DNA of 64,000 bases from Dryocosmus kuriphilus (taxonomy: Eukaryota; Arthropoda; Insecta; Hymenoptera; Cynipidae), in assembly GCA_038277395.1 (NCBI GenBank), contig CM076193.1, positions 72,496,252 to 72,560,251 on the forward strand. Direction: 5' to 3'. Below, piece by piece: positions 54,820-64,000 of this stretch. The translations under genes and the position numbers were made by a program. The notes under the pieces are model-generated. The model saw only the letters and a program-made list of their open reading frames with translations, had not been told where the DNA came from and made no database searches. Every line of letters starts with the position of its first letter. Positions within the stretch are counted from its first letter, which is position 1.

Positions 54820-56215
54820 TGGCGGACGTATATATGGGTTTAAACGGGTTCTACATGGGTTTTTGGTACCAGAAATTATATTATTTTAATTGGAAATCGG
54901 GTCCTTACAGGGTATACCTGGGTACCATCTGGGACTAGTATCGAAAAATTATGTTTCCAAAAAGCGTTCTGGGTGTCTAAACGGGCATAGCGTGTTTCTA
55001 TCAGGGATCTCTTGTATCGAAAGTATGGTCGTCTAAGAGGGTCTAAACGGGTTATAGCGAGGAAAGAGATTAACAAATGCAGCGAAGTACGAATCTGGTT
55101 GTCTAAACGGGCCTAGCGTGGTTCTATCAGGGATCTCTTGTATCGAAGGTATGGTCGTATAAGAGGGACTAAACGGGTTATAGCAGGGTAAGAGATTGAC
55201 AAATTTGAACAAGTGCACTCTGGGTCTCTGAATAGGCTTAGCGTGGTTCTATCAGGGATCTCTTGTATCGAAGGTATGGTCGTCTAAGAGGGACTAAAAG
55301 GGTCATAGCAGGGAAAGAGATTGAAAAATTCGAACAAGTGCATTCTGGGTCTCTGAACGGGCTTAGCGTGGTTTTATCAGGGATCTCTTATATCGAAGGT
55401 ATGGTCGTCTAAGGGGGTCTAAACGGGTCATAGCAGGGATAGAGATTGAGAAATTCGAACAAGTGCGCCCTGGGTGTCTAAACGGGCCTAGCGTGGTTCC
55501 ATCAGAGATCTCTTGTATTGAAGGTATGGTCGTCTAAGAGGGTCTAAACGGGTCATAGCAGGGATAGAGATTGAGAAATTCGAACAAGTGCGCCCTGGGT
55601 GTCTAAACGGGCCTAGCGTGGTTCTATCAGAGATCTCTTGTATTGAAGGTATGGTCGTCTAAGAGGGTCTAAACGGGTCATAGCAGGGATAGAGATTGAG
55701 AAATTCGAACAAGTGCGCCCTGGGTGTCTAAACGGGCCTAGCGTGGTTCTATCAGAGATCTCTTGTATTGAAGGTATATGGTCGTCTAAGAAGCTCTAAA
55801 CGGGTCATAACAGGGACAGAGATTGAGAAATTCGAACAAGTGCACTCTGGGTCTCTGAACGGGCTTAGCGTGTTTCTATCAGGAATCTCTTGCATCATAG
55901 ATATGGGCATCTAAGACGGACTAAACAGGTTATATATTTTATGTAAAAATTAATTTTCAATGTGCATCCCGGTCTCCTACAAGGGTGTAGCGTGGTTCTA
56001 TCTGGGGTTCTGTAAAACACACGTATGGGTACGTTTCTAAGAGGGTCTACATGGGTTCGTAAAGGGACATGGATCGATAAATTTTCAATGTGCATTCCGG
56101 TCTCCTACAAGGGTGTAGCGTGGTTCTACATGGGGTTCCGTAAAACACATGTATGGGTTTCTAACAGGGTCTACATGGGTTGGTAAAGGGACATAAATCG
56201 GTTCTATGGTAGTTC
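54820..56215. repeat. 125-bp minisatellite
   Basis: TATGGTCGTMTAAG recurs at 55024, 55150, 55275, 55400, 55525, 55650 and about 55775, a regular 125-bp period. Units contain GGGTCTAAACGGG, TAGCGTGGTTCTATCAGRGATCTC and GAAATTCGAACAAGTGC. The three units from about 55440 to 55780 are nearly identical, the flanking ones more diverged. From 55900 the unit changes to a ~130-bp variant with TCTCCTACAAGGGTGTAGCG. No coding function. Confidence 0.95.
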
Positions 56216-56399
56216 AGGACAATTCCGCCAGCATCGTAGGGATTATTGTTTCACAATCGGAATCGATCGTCGGAGTTATAAGTTAGCCACAATTTTTCAC
56301 CATTGTTATATTGGAAAGATGTATACAATACATCTGTTTGATCGTCATCGATCCTTTTTTTGGTGCTTTCACAGCACATATATGTACAGGGTACAAGTG

Positions 56400-57260
56400 T
56401 TTTGATGAACCGGATAAGACCCATGTAGAAACCAGGTAAAGATATTTCATGCTTAAAAATCCATTAGAGCCCAGATAGAACCCCGATAGACCATGGGTTT
56501 CTATCAGGGTAAACCAGGGGTCCTATATGGATTTTGCAAAAGGGTTCTATCTGGGTTCTATATGGGAACAAAAATTTTATTTAAATGGGTTCTACCTGGA
56601 TTTCAACCAGGTCGTATCAGGCTCTAAGAAGGGTTGTCCCGTTTAGAACCCGTATGCACTTAGGTAGAACCCTTCTTAGACCCAGATACGACCTGGTTGA
56701 CATCCAGGCAGAACCCATTTACAGAAAATTGTTCGTCCCACTTAGAACCCTTTTAGAACCCATGTGGACCCATTTGCAAAATCCATATAGGACTCCAGGT
56801 TTATCCTGGTAGAAAGCCATGTTCTATCAGGGATTATCTGGGTTCTAACGCGGGCTCTACCGGTTTTTTGAAGCAGATATCCATTTAGAACCCTCCTTAG
56901 GTCCGGGTACAACCTGGTTACAGCCCGTGTAAACCCCGACTGGTGCACAAATTTTGTAACCATTTAGATCCCTTCTTAGGACCGGCTAGAATCTGGTTAC
57001 ACTCCGTGTAAAACCCGACTGGCGCACAGTTTTTGTACCCATTTAGAACCCTTTAGAACCCTTCTTAGGGCTGGGTACAACCTGGTTACGACCCGCGTAA
57101 AACCCGAATGGTGCACAACTTTTTTACCCATTTAGAACCCTTTACAGCCTTCTTAGGACCGGAGTAGGACCCATTTGCAAAATCCGTCTACAACTCCGTC
57201 TAGACCCATGTAAAAACCCATGTTCTAGCAGGGTTCTATCGGGTCCTAACGGGTTTTTCA
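56400..57260. repeat. Inverted GGGTTCTA / TAGAACCC repeat block
   Basis: Words of the minisatellite family continue but the G-rich strand switches. Up to about 56630 the plus strand has GGGTTCTAT and AGGGTT; beyond about 56660 it has TAGAACCC and TTAGGACCGG. The switch is a true palindrome: AAATGGGTTCTACCTGGAT...AACCAGGTCGTATC near 56582 pairs with GATACGACCTGGTT...CAGAACCCATTT ending near 56732. After it, three ~100-bp units (CCATTTAGAACCC...CTGGTTACARCCCG) follow. Confidence 0.85.
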
Positions 57261-57388
57261 AGCAGGGAAGGCATGCACCTTGGTAAACAAGTGCTGACGA
57301 CTTTCATTCACCGTCTTCACCTTACATAACCTGCAAGTAAGTAATAAATTAAGTAGTAATAAAAACTATATTATAAATATACCTGAGA

Positions 57389-57670
57389 TCATGATGTATG
57401 TACTAACTTGCCATACATGACAACAACCAGAGTTTCCAGGAAAGGCATAGTGGTTGTGACGTCTCCTACAGCCGCGGCTAGGAGGCCTTCCGTTGTACCG
57501 CTGTACGTCCTATAAGCCTGGAAGGCTATTTTCTTTCTTCTACCGCTGAAGGAAGAGACGGTGTTAAATCCTGTGAAGGCGTAGAACATCGGCAGAGCTT
57601 TGCATTTTTCAGGTCCTGCGTCACAAAATATCAGCCAGAATAAGTTAGTAAGTCTACGTTTTCTTTTCAA
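57389..57670 (-). pseudogene. Fragment of a mobile-element-associated protein (ALP.F.AFTG.NTVSSF family)
   Basis: The minus-strand frame contains KALPMFYAFTGFNTVSSFSG, followed by KKIAFQAYRTY and ETLVVVMYGKL. This pattern occurs in a repetitive, uncharacterised protein family I have seen across invertebrate genomes, where it reads ALPFFHAFTGCDTVSSF. The conserved Cys-Asp is replaced by Phe-Asn here. Only this part is present. Function unknown. Confidence 0.5.
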
Positions 57671-60099
57671 ATTGTTCCTGAGTTTTAAAAATGCAGATAA
57701 AGTCTTTTCTGTCTTACCTAACGCAAATGCCAGTGTACGAACTACAATAAACTGATGATTTTGCTCAGTTTCTCCGCACTTTTAACTTTGTGATTTTCGT
57801 CACTTCAGATTTTATTCATGTTCGGCTATTTCCATTCTTACATGCAACCTGGCTAACCTCAAAATGAATTCCTCAAAAGAGTCGAAGTTTTTGCTTCGAA
57901 ACACTTTTCAATGCGAAAAAGTACTTTTGCGGCATGTATTCTGGGCCCATATCCTGTCGTTGGTAAATTATTAACTCTAAAAGCTTATGATGTAAAAAAA
58001 TTTTATTGATAATATTATATAAAATATTACATTGCTTGAAAAAGTGACAGAAAGATTTTCCAAGATTAGAAACGAACATAACCTCTGATTAGGTCAATAT
58101 GGCCGCATTGGAGCCAAGGTACAAAAGAAAACTTTTAAAACAATGAGTAGTTACATGAAACATTAATCTTAACAGTTCTGTATAGGACGTAATTAGTTAC
58201 TTCAAGAAGGATATTTAAATCAAATAATACTTCTCAAAGTAAAGCCTCTGTTGTGTTCAGAAGCTGTTGATGGACAGGTGAAAGATAGAGGACTTTGCTC
58301 CATTCCTTGAAAAAGTTGGCAACATAGTTACCGCCTAGGTCTTGTTTCTTTCCTAAATCTTCGATTAGTTGAATTCTTCTGACTTCCATTGATTTAAAAT
58401 GCATATTCAGATCTGTCTTTTAAAATTCAATGGTCTGAAAATAAAGTTCTGAATAGCCTAAATAAAATTCAAGTCAATTCGGTTTAAAAGATAATAGTTT
58501 ATATTTTTACTTCTCTAATAACATTATGTGAACAAGATGGCTACTGAAATTTTCAGATCCAAGAAAGCTGGCAGACGCGGATATCAACATAATAATATGA
58601 GCTGCGTTTAACTTGGAGCAAAAGACAATTCGAAACAATGGCTTGAAAAATGATGAAACCTTATAAGATTTGAAACAATATTAAATTTCGCACCAGGTGA
58701 ATAAGTCCAAAAAGAGTATCCAAAAACACCAGCAAATATACAAATCTCATTAAAAATATTATCCAAAATTCTTAGGTACAATCAGAAGTAGAAATAATCA
58801 TCAGATTAGGATGGAAGTTGCGGGAACATACAAATATGCCAGAAAACTTAAAATTTTCTTATGTTGGTGTTCTCAAAAGTTCAGACCCTAAAAAGTCATT
58901 ACATGGAATAAGGAAAGAATACAAACGTAGTTCACTCTTGCATTTAAAGGATCTAAATTATTGTATAAGTTGTGAAATATCGTACAGCTTCCGAAATCAC
59001 AGATTAAATCGAAGATTTTGAAAATTAGAAAAAGAAATTTATCAAAATTCGAATATTTTAAAAAACAATTAAAATTTAGAAAAATGCTAAACTTGGTGAG
59101 CTGTAAAACGACGTAGATAATTTACTTAGGCAATAAGATTTGGTTTAAAGCTTTTATATATTACAAGAAATTGGTAGTTTGATCACGACATGCAGTCAAG
59201 AGTAAGAATCAGAATCAGGTAAAAAGAAGAGATTGCCACCATGACGTAAGTCGCGTAGCCTGGAAGCAAATTTGGGCAAGCGACTAAATTCTATTTCTTT
59301 TTAAGTTAAATAATTGTACCTCACCAGAGACCTATGCTCTCGATTAATATATCCCACTTTTCCCCAAATAGTTCCAAACTAACGAAACGGTCAAGAAACT
59401 AAGCGGCGTATTAAATTTGCAATGTTACAACATGATTAATAAAAGAGCGATTATTAAACAAGAGTTGGCAGAGCGAGTAACGAAACCAGAATTATGGCTT
59501 CTGCCTTCTTTCTTCACTCCGTAAACGTGAAACGGAAGTCACGTGATCAACTTGCATATGGTAATAGGCAATGCACCCTATGCCGAGCAACAATTTGCGT
59601 CCGTAGGTTAGAATTTATTTATAATTCACAACCGCACTTCAAGAGTGCGCTACTGGCTCCGAATTAGCCTTCAGTAACGCATTTTATTTCCGTGTGGTCA
59701 CTACTAACCATTGCCAGCCGACGGTGATCTACGTATTGATGATTTCTAATTGTCAATTATTCGATATTACCCGATGGATCAAACTCAAGTAAAGTCCCTG
59801 CTACTCTCGTATGGAATGTTGGTAACAATAATTGTGCGCAGTTATCGAGCCCAGTATTTACGACTTTCTAGTAATTAAGGTTTTGTTGTCCATTATTCTA
59901 AAAAAAACAAGCTAGTCCTTGAATATCTAGTTTACAATAAAAAATACAAAGCTTGAAAAGCATTAATTATAGTGTCTCAAAAAGTATTTCCAGCCTGATG
60001 ATGGTCGGAAGATAATTTATATTAGTGTAATGTTGCAAGGTTTATCATCAAATTACCATCCCTGGGGATCGCTTGACCTTGTATTTGTGGGAGGGCTTA
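57671..60099. other. No gene recognised
   Basis: AT-rich sequence; the longest frames (57873-58079 minus, 58818-59021 plus) show no family pattern. Confidence 0.5.
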
Positions 60100-60960
60100 G
60101 AGGTCTAATCCGACAAGCGACCTAGAGTCGGTGAACCAGAGGGACTGTATCGCGAGATACGGCTGCTCTGGGGAACTGGGGGTCTCTGGTCTGCGGGAAC
60201 CTGACCATGAACGGGCATGACGGGCATGACGGAGTTTAAAGAAAGTATCGGAACGGACACTTAGAGATACCAGGTCGAATCCATTAGTATTCAGACCTTC
60301 TCCCTGTAAGCGGGGCTCTGCAGGGAGCAGTCTTTTAATCCCCCGCATCTCACGTGGGGAACAATATGGCGAACACAGAAAACACAAGTAATAAAAATAA
60401 AAATAAGAGCCCCTCTCAGGGGACTTTATTGATTTATTTAACCCATCGCCAAAAGGGGGCGACTCCAAAGGGATCGGCTCTCAAGTATCGAAGGAAAAAA
60501 TTACCGGGCAGCCAAGGCTTCTCACAAGGGGTCTTTAAACAACAAACTTCATCTGGAGCAACTCCTCTTGCTCACCATGCGGGTAAGAGGAAAAAGGGCT
60601 CCAAGGAGACTCCTTTGAACAGGGAGACAAAAAGCTCTAAGGCTCTGAAACCACAGGGTCTGAACTTTGCACGGGCACAAGATGGGACTTAATCCCACAA
60701 CAGAGCACAGGAAATGCGGTAGAGACGACGAGACATCTCTACACGTTCTATGCCAATGTCCGGCACTAGCTGGACTTCGGAAAGAAGTCCTCGGGGATCA
60801 TTTCATGGAACCTGGGGACATCTAAACGCTAAATGTAGACGACATTCTGGGCCTTGTTAAGAGGTTTGGGATGGGGAAAAGAGGCAAAATGGACTTATAG
60901 CCTGAGCCCCGGGAAAGGAGGCGGTTTTAGTGAGTAGGGGCCATTCAGGCTGAGTCGAAA
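60100..60960 (+). pseudogene. Internally deleted LINE (ORF1 part fused to ORF2 C-terminus)
   Basis: 60354-60692 is an open, basic, Lys/Ser-rich frame like the N-terminal part of a LINE ORF1 or Gag-like protein. A few bases later another frame reads the zinc-knuckle end of a LINE ORF2 (RKCGRDDETSLHVLCQCPAL, then LGLVKRFGMGKRGKMDL) to about 60899. Endonuclease and RT are missing between them. The tail ends near 60960. GC content is higher than the surroundings. Confidence 0.65.
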
Positions 60961-61450
60961 GGATTTTTCCACCTCCTACTCCGCCAAACAAAAACAAAAA
61001 ATCACCAAATCAAATTCTTGTCCTGTGTATTTATCACTAATTATAAACGACTCCTCTTCTCTTGGAAAGGTCCATTTTATGAATCGAGGCTCGGTCAGAG
61101 GCCAATTAATTTTATATTTGTATTTTCTTTATATAAATTTAAATTCCCATGGAAAAATTTTTCTTACTAGGAAAATCATTTTGATTAATCTTTTGGCGTT
61201 TTTCCCCATTTTGTTTCTTACTGAGAGCCAAATTCTGTACAGCGATTAAAGTTTTGATGGAAGATACTACTACAAGTTTACTTATCGAGGATCAAACGCG
61301 CAGACTACTGAGAGGCAAGGCGGTGCCACATAATACAGCGGCAGAAGCAGTTCAGGGTTGAACATCGTGGGAGGGAAGCGGAGATGATTCTCCCCCCCCC
61401 CCCCCAGGATTTCTCCCCCTGATTTGAATTTTTGTGGTCTAAATTTGTCT
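60961..61450. other. No gene recognised; C14 run
   Basis: AT-rich sequence with C14 at 61391-61404, just before the gypsy LTR. Confidence 0.5.
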
Positions 61451-62271
61451 TGTAGGGACCCTAACTGGGTCTTAGCGTCCTAATGTAAGCACTCGACATG
61501 CGAAGTCTATTTTAGATTGGCTTAGAGAGGCGCGTAATCTATTCAAGACAGATGCGTTCAGAAACAACTGAGAGGCAGAACAGTCAGACTACTCTGGCAC
61601 GTCAACGAGTAGGGACGCGATACTGGAACACTGTACTGCATCGCTTTTATTAATGAATATTATATAAATTTGGATGGTTGTTCTGGACTTATTATTCGAC
61701 TACGTGGCAAATGAAAAGTAGGACTCACTTAGTTATAAATATTAATATACCACGAGACCACAAATGGTGACTCCGATGTGATCTCTGGGAAGGTACACAG
61801 CGTCAGAACAAAGGAAACTTTTGGAGAGTATTTCTCTAGAATTGTTACCGTGAGAGATTTCCTCCACAGGCCTTGAATGCTCTTTGGTCTGCAGCTATAA
61901 AGAATTTGGCTGTTCCATCTTTGTCTCTCTTTGTCTCTCTTGTCATGGTTGATATATGTAACATAGTGCAATTCTATTGAATCAAGGCTTTAGCATCGAT
62001 TGGGACTACATCATCGAGACTTCGTCTTCAAGAGCTTCCATCGACAGTACTTGTAAAAATTGTATGTTCTTTTGCGAGGTGTTTATGTGCGATCTACGAT
62101 TGCTTCTCTGCTTTGCTTTCGTCGCTCAAGTGATTTTTTTTACCATTAAAAGTGTAGTTCGTTACTGAACTATCAAAATACTGATAATTTTCTCGAGGCA
62201 GTTCAAATTTCTCGTCTTTAAAACAATACGTGTACTTTCAGTGTAACTGCGCATTGCAATGTTTGTATTAA

Positions 62272-62975
62272 ATGTCAGTTCGTGTACTGGGAGTACGCTA
62301 TCGTACAAATGATTTCTTATTATTTAAACGAACAAAAGTGTTTTTAGGGCCGCGACTAAAAATTGTAGGTCACAGCTTCTTACTGCGCATTTATCCTTGG
62401 TTGGTTGTCCACGAATTCGTACTACAGCGTGTTATCCAGCTGCAAACAGCCACATCGAGCGATGGCATAGACCACTTAAGGCAGCAATTATGTGCTATTC
62501 CGTTATGGATTGGACCCGTGTTCTTTCCACCGTACTCTTAGGATTGCGCACCTACATTCGCCTTGACACAGACGCATCTTCAGCCGAATGCTTATACTCT
62601 ACAACGCTACAAATACCGGGTGATTTTTTTTTACCATAGGACTTTACACTTAACTCTCAAATATTCCTAGAGGAATTTCAGGAGTATATGCGGGCGTTTC
62701 GACCAGTATCTGAGTCACATCGTTGTAAACAACGCGCCTTTGTTTTCAAAGATTTAAAGATATGTACTCGTGTATTTCGACGAACCGGTGCTGTGAAAAA
62801 ACTGCTAGAACGACCATTTACCGGTCCACATAGAATTACGGAACTCATTTCAGACCATGTCTATATGTTTCGACGTCAGCGGAACACCGCGTAACGTAAC
62901 TGTTGAGCAAATTAGGCCTTCGTATTTTATACCGGATAATTTCGACAACTTCTCTTTGTTAGTTAAAAAAACTTG
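62272..62975 (+). pseudogene. Gypsy integrase C-terminal region
   Basis: Frames shift between CPRIRTTACYPAANSHIERWHR (catalytic Glu) with LKAAIM and LLGLRTYIRLDTDASSAECL, and FRPVSESHRCKQRAFVFKDL with CTRVFRRTGAVKKLLERPF, GPHRI and VEQIRPSYF. These are the end of the DDE core and the C-terminal (GPY/F-like) domain of gypsy integrase. The two earlier catalytic Asp are absent. The lineage may be that of the 6833-7461 fragment. Confidence 0.85.
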
Positions 62976-63121
62976 AAAAACTCTTCGGAAGAGAAGTTAT
63001 ATATCATGTTATCCTTTCTTCGATGGTTATTAAGGATATCAAAAATTAAGTTTCGTAAGGTGGAAAATCTTTAAGTTGTTTCAGTTTTACAATATGTACT
63101 TCGTCAATCTATATTTGAACC

Positions 63122-63160
63122 TAAAGAAGACTCACAAATAAGGGTTGAAACGTTGGGAGT
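63122..63160 (+). other. Hammerhead-ribozyme-like motif
   Basis: CTAAAGAAGACTC, a loop, then GGGTTGAAACGTTGGGAG. The layout matches CUGANGA, helix II and GAAA with changes in the first box. It lies between the integrase end and the 3' LTR of the gypsy remnant. Confidence 0.3.
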
Positions 63161-63688
63161 AAAAAATAAAATTTTCTACACAAAAAGGAAAATAATCTTT
63201 TTAAAAATAATAATGAGATCGTAAGACCGAAAGAACTTAAAAATTTTCCACCCTAGGAAAATTAATTTTTGATTTCCTATTTTTTGAATAGTCTTCGAGT
63301 AATAATCAAATGTCTGATCAGCGTCCTGCGCTCAAAACGTACGCACGTAAAAAAGTTACGTTCTGCCCATTGGCTAAGTCTGATAGAAATATTTTGCAAC
63401 GTTGCATCGGCATTTAAAGACACATATGTTATGTAATACTAATGGTACTAGCAAAGTGTCAGTCTTTAAGTTTAAATTTGCTTTTAACAAGATCCACGAT
63501 TGTCATCTTACTCAGGGGGAGTACTGCAGGGACCCTAGCAGGGCCTTAATGCCCTAATGTAAGCACACAGCATGCGAAGTCTCTTTAGGTTAGTTTAGGG
63601 ATGCACGTAATCTGTTTAAGATAGATGCGTTTAGGAACGCCTGAGAGAGAGAGAGAGAGACAGTTAGACTACTCTGGCACGACAACGA

Positions 63689-64000
63689 CCCAGATAACGG
63701 TACGTGCGACGCATGCCACCCGCATCGCGTGCTTTTCATGCAATGCGTGCGAGAACGCATGCATCTCGCCATCACTGAATGATGGTCATGTGGCTGCGAG
63801 CTTTATGAGTCGCATTTAGCCATCATGAGATGCGCCAAAAATTATTTATTTGAAAACATTTCCCTTTTTAAAAATAATAGTAATTATCGAGTCAAATTAC
63901 CATATCATACAGATATAAAAATGATTTATAAAATATTTTCCGGTCATTTTTAATTTTCATCATCCAAAAATACTTCTAATATTACATATAGGTAAATATT
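63689..64000. repeat. MITE-like dispersed repeat, copy B (runs off the window)
   Basis: Closely matches 7621-7981 but lacks its internal duplication. It starts CCCAGATAACGG inside the gypsy 3' LTR and continues past the window end. Confidence 0.75.

Larger units (their letters stand above)
61451..63688 (+). mobile_element. Internally deleted Ty3/gypsy element with both LTRs
   Basis: The 5' LTR (about 61451-61762, start TGTAGGGACCCTA) and the 3' LTR start (63526, TGCAGGGACCCTAGCA) are clearly related over about 160 bp (ATGTAAGCAC, GCATGCGAAGTCT, GACTACTCTGGCACG). A primer-site-like TGGTGACTCCGATGTGAT follows the left LTR at 61765, and CAGGGGGAGTAC precedes the right one. Only the end of integrase remains between them. 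The right LTR is interrupted by the CCCAGATA repeat at 63689. Confidence 0.75.

Noticed and set aside
54876..56812. Several 60-75-codon frames in the minisatellite
   Set aside because: Repeat artefacts with a 125-bp period that shifts frame each unit.

Overview
The window looks like AT-rich insect genomic DNA, probably hymenopteran. The hints are mariner (D,D34D) elements, an AP-endonuclease LINE of a kind I associate with ant and wasp genomes, Penelope-like elements, an errantivirus-type retroelement and short GT-AG introns of about 80-100 nt. Taxon assignment is inference. Almost everything recognisable is mobile DNA, and the only candidate host coding sequence is at 50.7-52.1 kb. A 500-N scaffold gap lies at 11120-11619.

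Layout. 1-12.1 kb: an inverted-repeat (palindromic) element interrupted by a mariner (1283-2658), a decayed Ty3/gypsy pol fragment (6833-7461), a MITE-like repeat (7621-7981), a degenerate GAAATCTT-type satellite (9.3-10.9 kb) and the gap inside a duplicated block. 12113-29429: one large LTR retroelement. 29.4-38.9 kb: a small MITE, a hAT-like transposase relic, a degraded LINE, GC-rich repeats, a cluster of hairpins and a minus-strand Penelope-like fragment. 39.0-47.8 kb: a LINE carrying two nested insertions, a Penelope-like element (41.08-44.23 kb) and a mariner-like element (46.05-47.00 kb). 49.2-50.3 kb: a second LINE 3' end. 52.25-53.6 kb: a large old inverted repeat. 54.8-57.3 kb: a 125-bp minisatellite that passes into an inverted G-rich/C-rich block. 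60.1-64 kb: an internally deleted LINE, an internally deleted gypsy element with both LTRs, and a second copy of the MITE-like repeat.

The most interesting object is the 12113-29429 element (about 16.4 kb without a mariner that later landed in its 5' LTR). It has 1.44-kb LTRs about 99% identical by eye, a 4-bp target duplication (ATTT), a tRNA-Leu-type primer binding site, gag, an errantivirus-like pol (protease, RT, RNase H, a very long acidic linker, integrase) and an intact 669-aa envelope-like ORF. It also carries two accessory features I do not know from described errantiviruses. The first is a 175-aa ORF between pol and env combining a double-stranded-RNA-binding domain with a CCHC zinc knuckle. 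The second is a minus-strand, multi-exon gene between env and the 3' LTR, with strong splice signals, an ORF1p/Baculo_FP-like segment, an AT-hook and a terminal Cys/His cluster. Splice acceptors sit directly in front of the dsRBD and env start codons, so both probably come from spliced subgenomic mRNAs, while the antisense gene would be transcribed from or near the 3' LTR. A dsRNA-binding accessory protein suggests an RNA-silencing suppressor, and the antisense gene is positioned like HTLV-1 HBZ. Both functional ideas are inference.

In this copy pol is broken by about five single-base indels, whereas gag, the dsRBD ORF and env are open. The element is therefore either recently dead in pol only, or the assembly has small indel errors.
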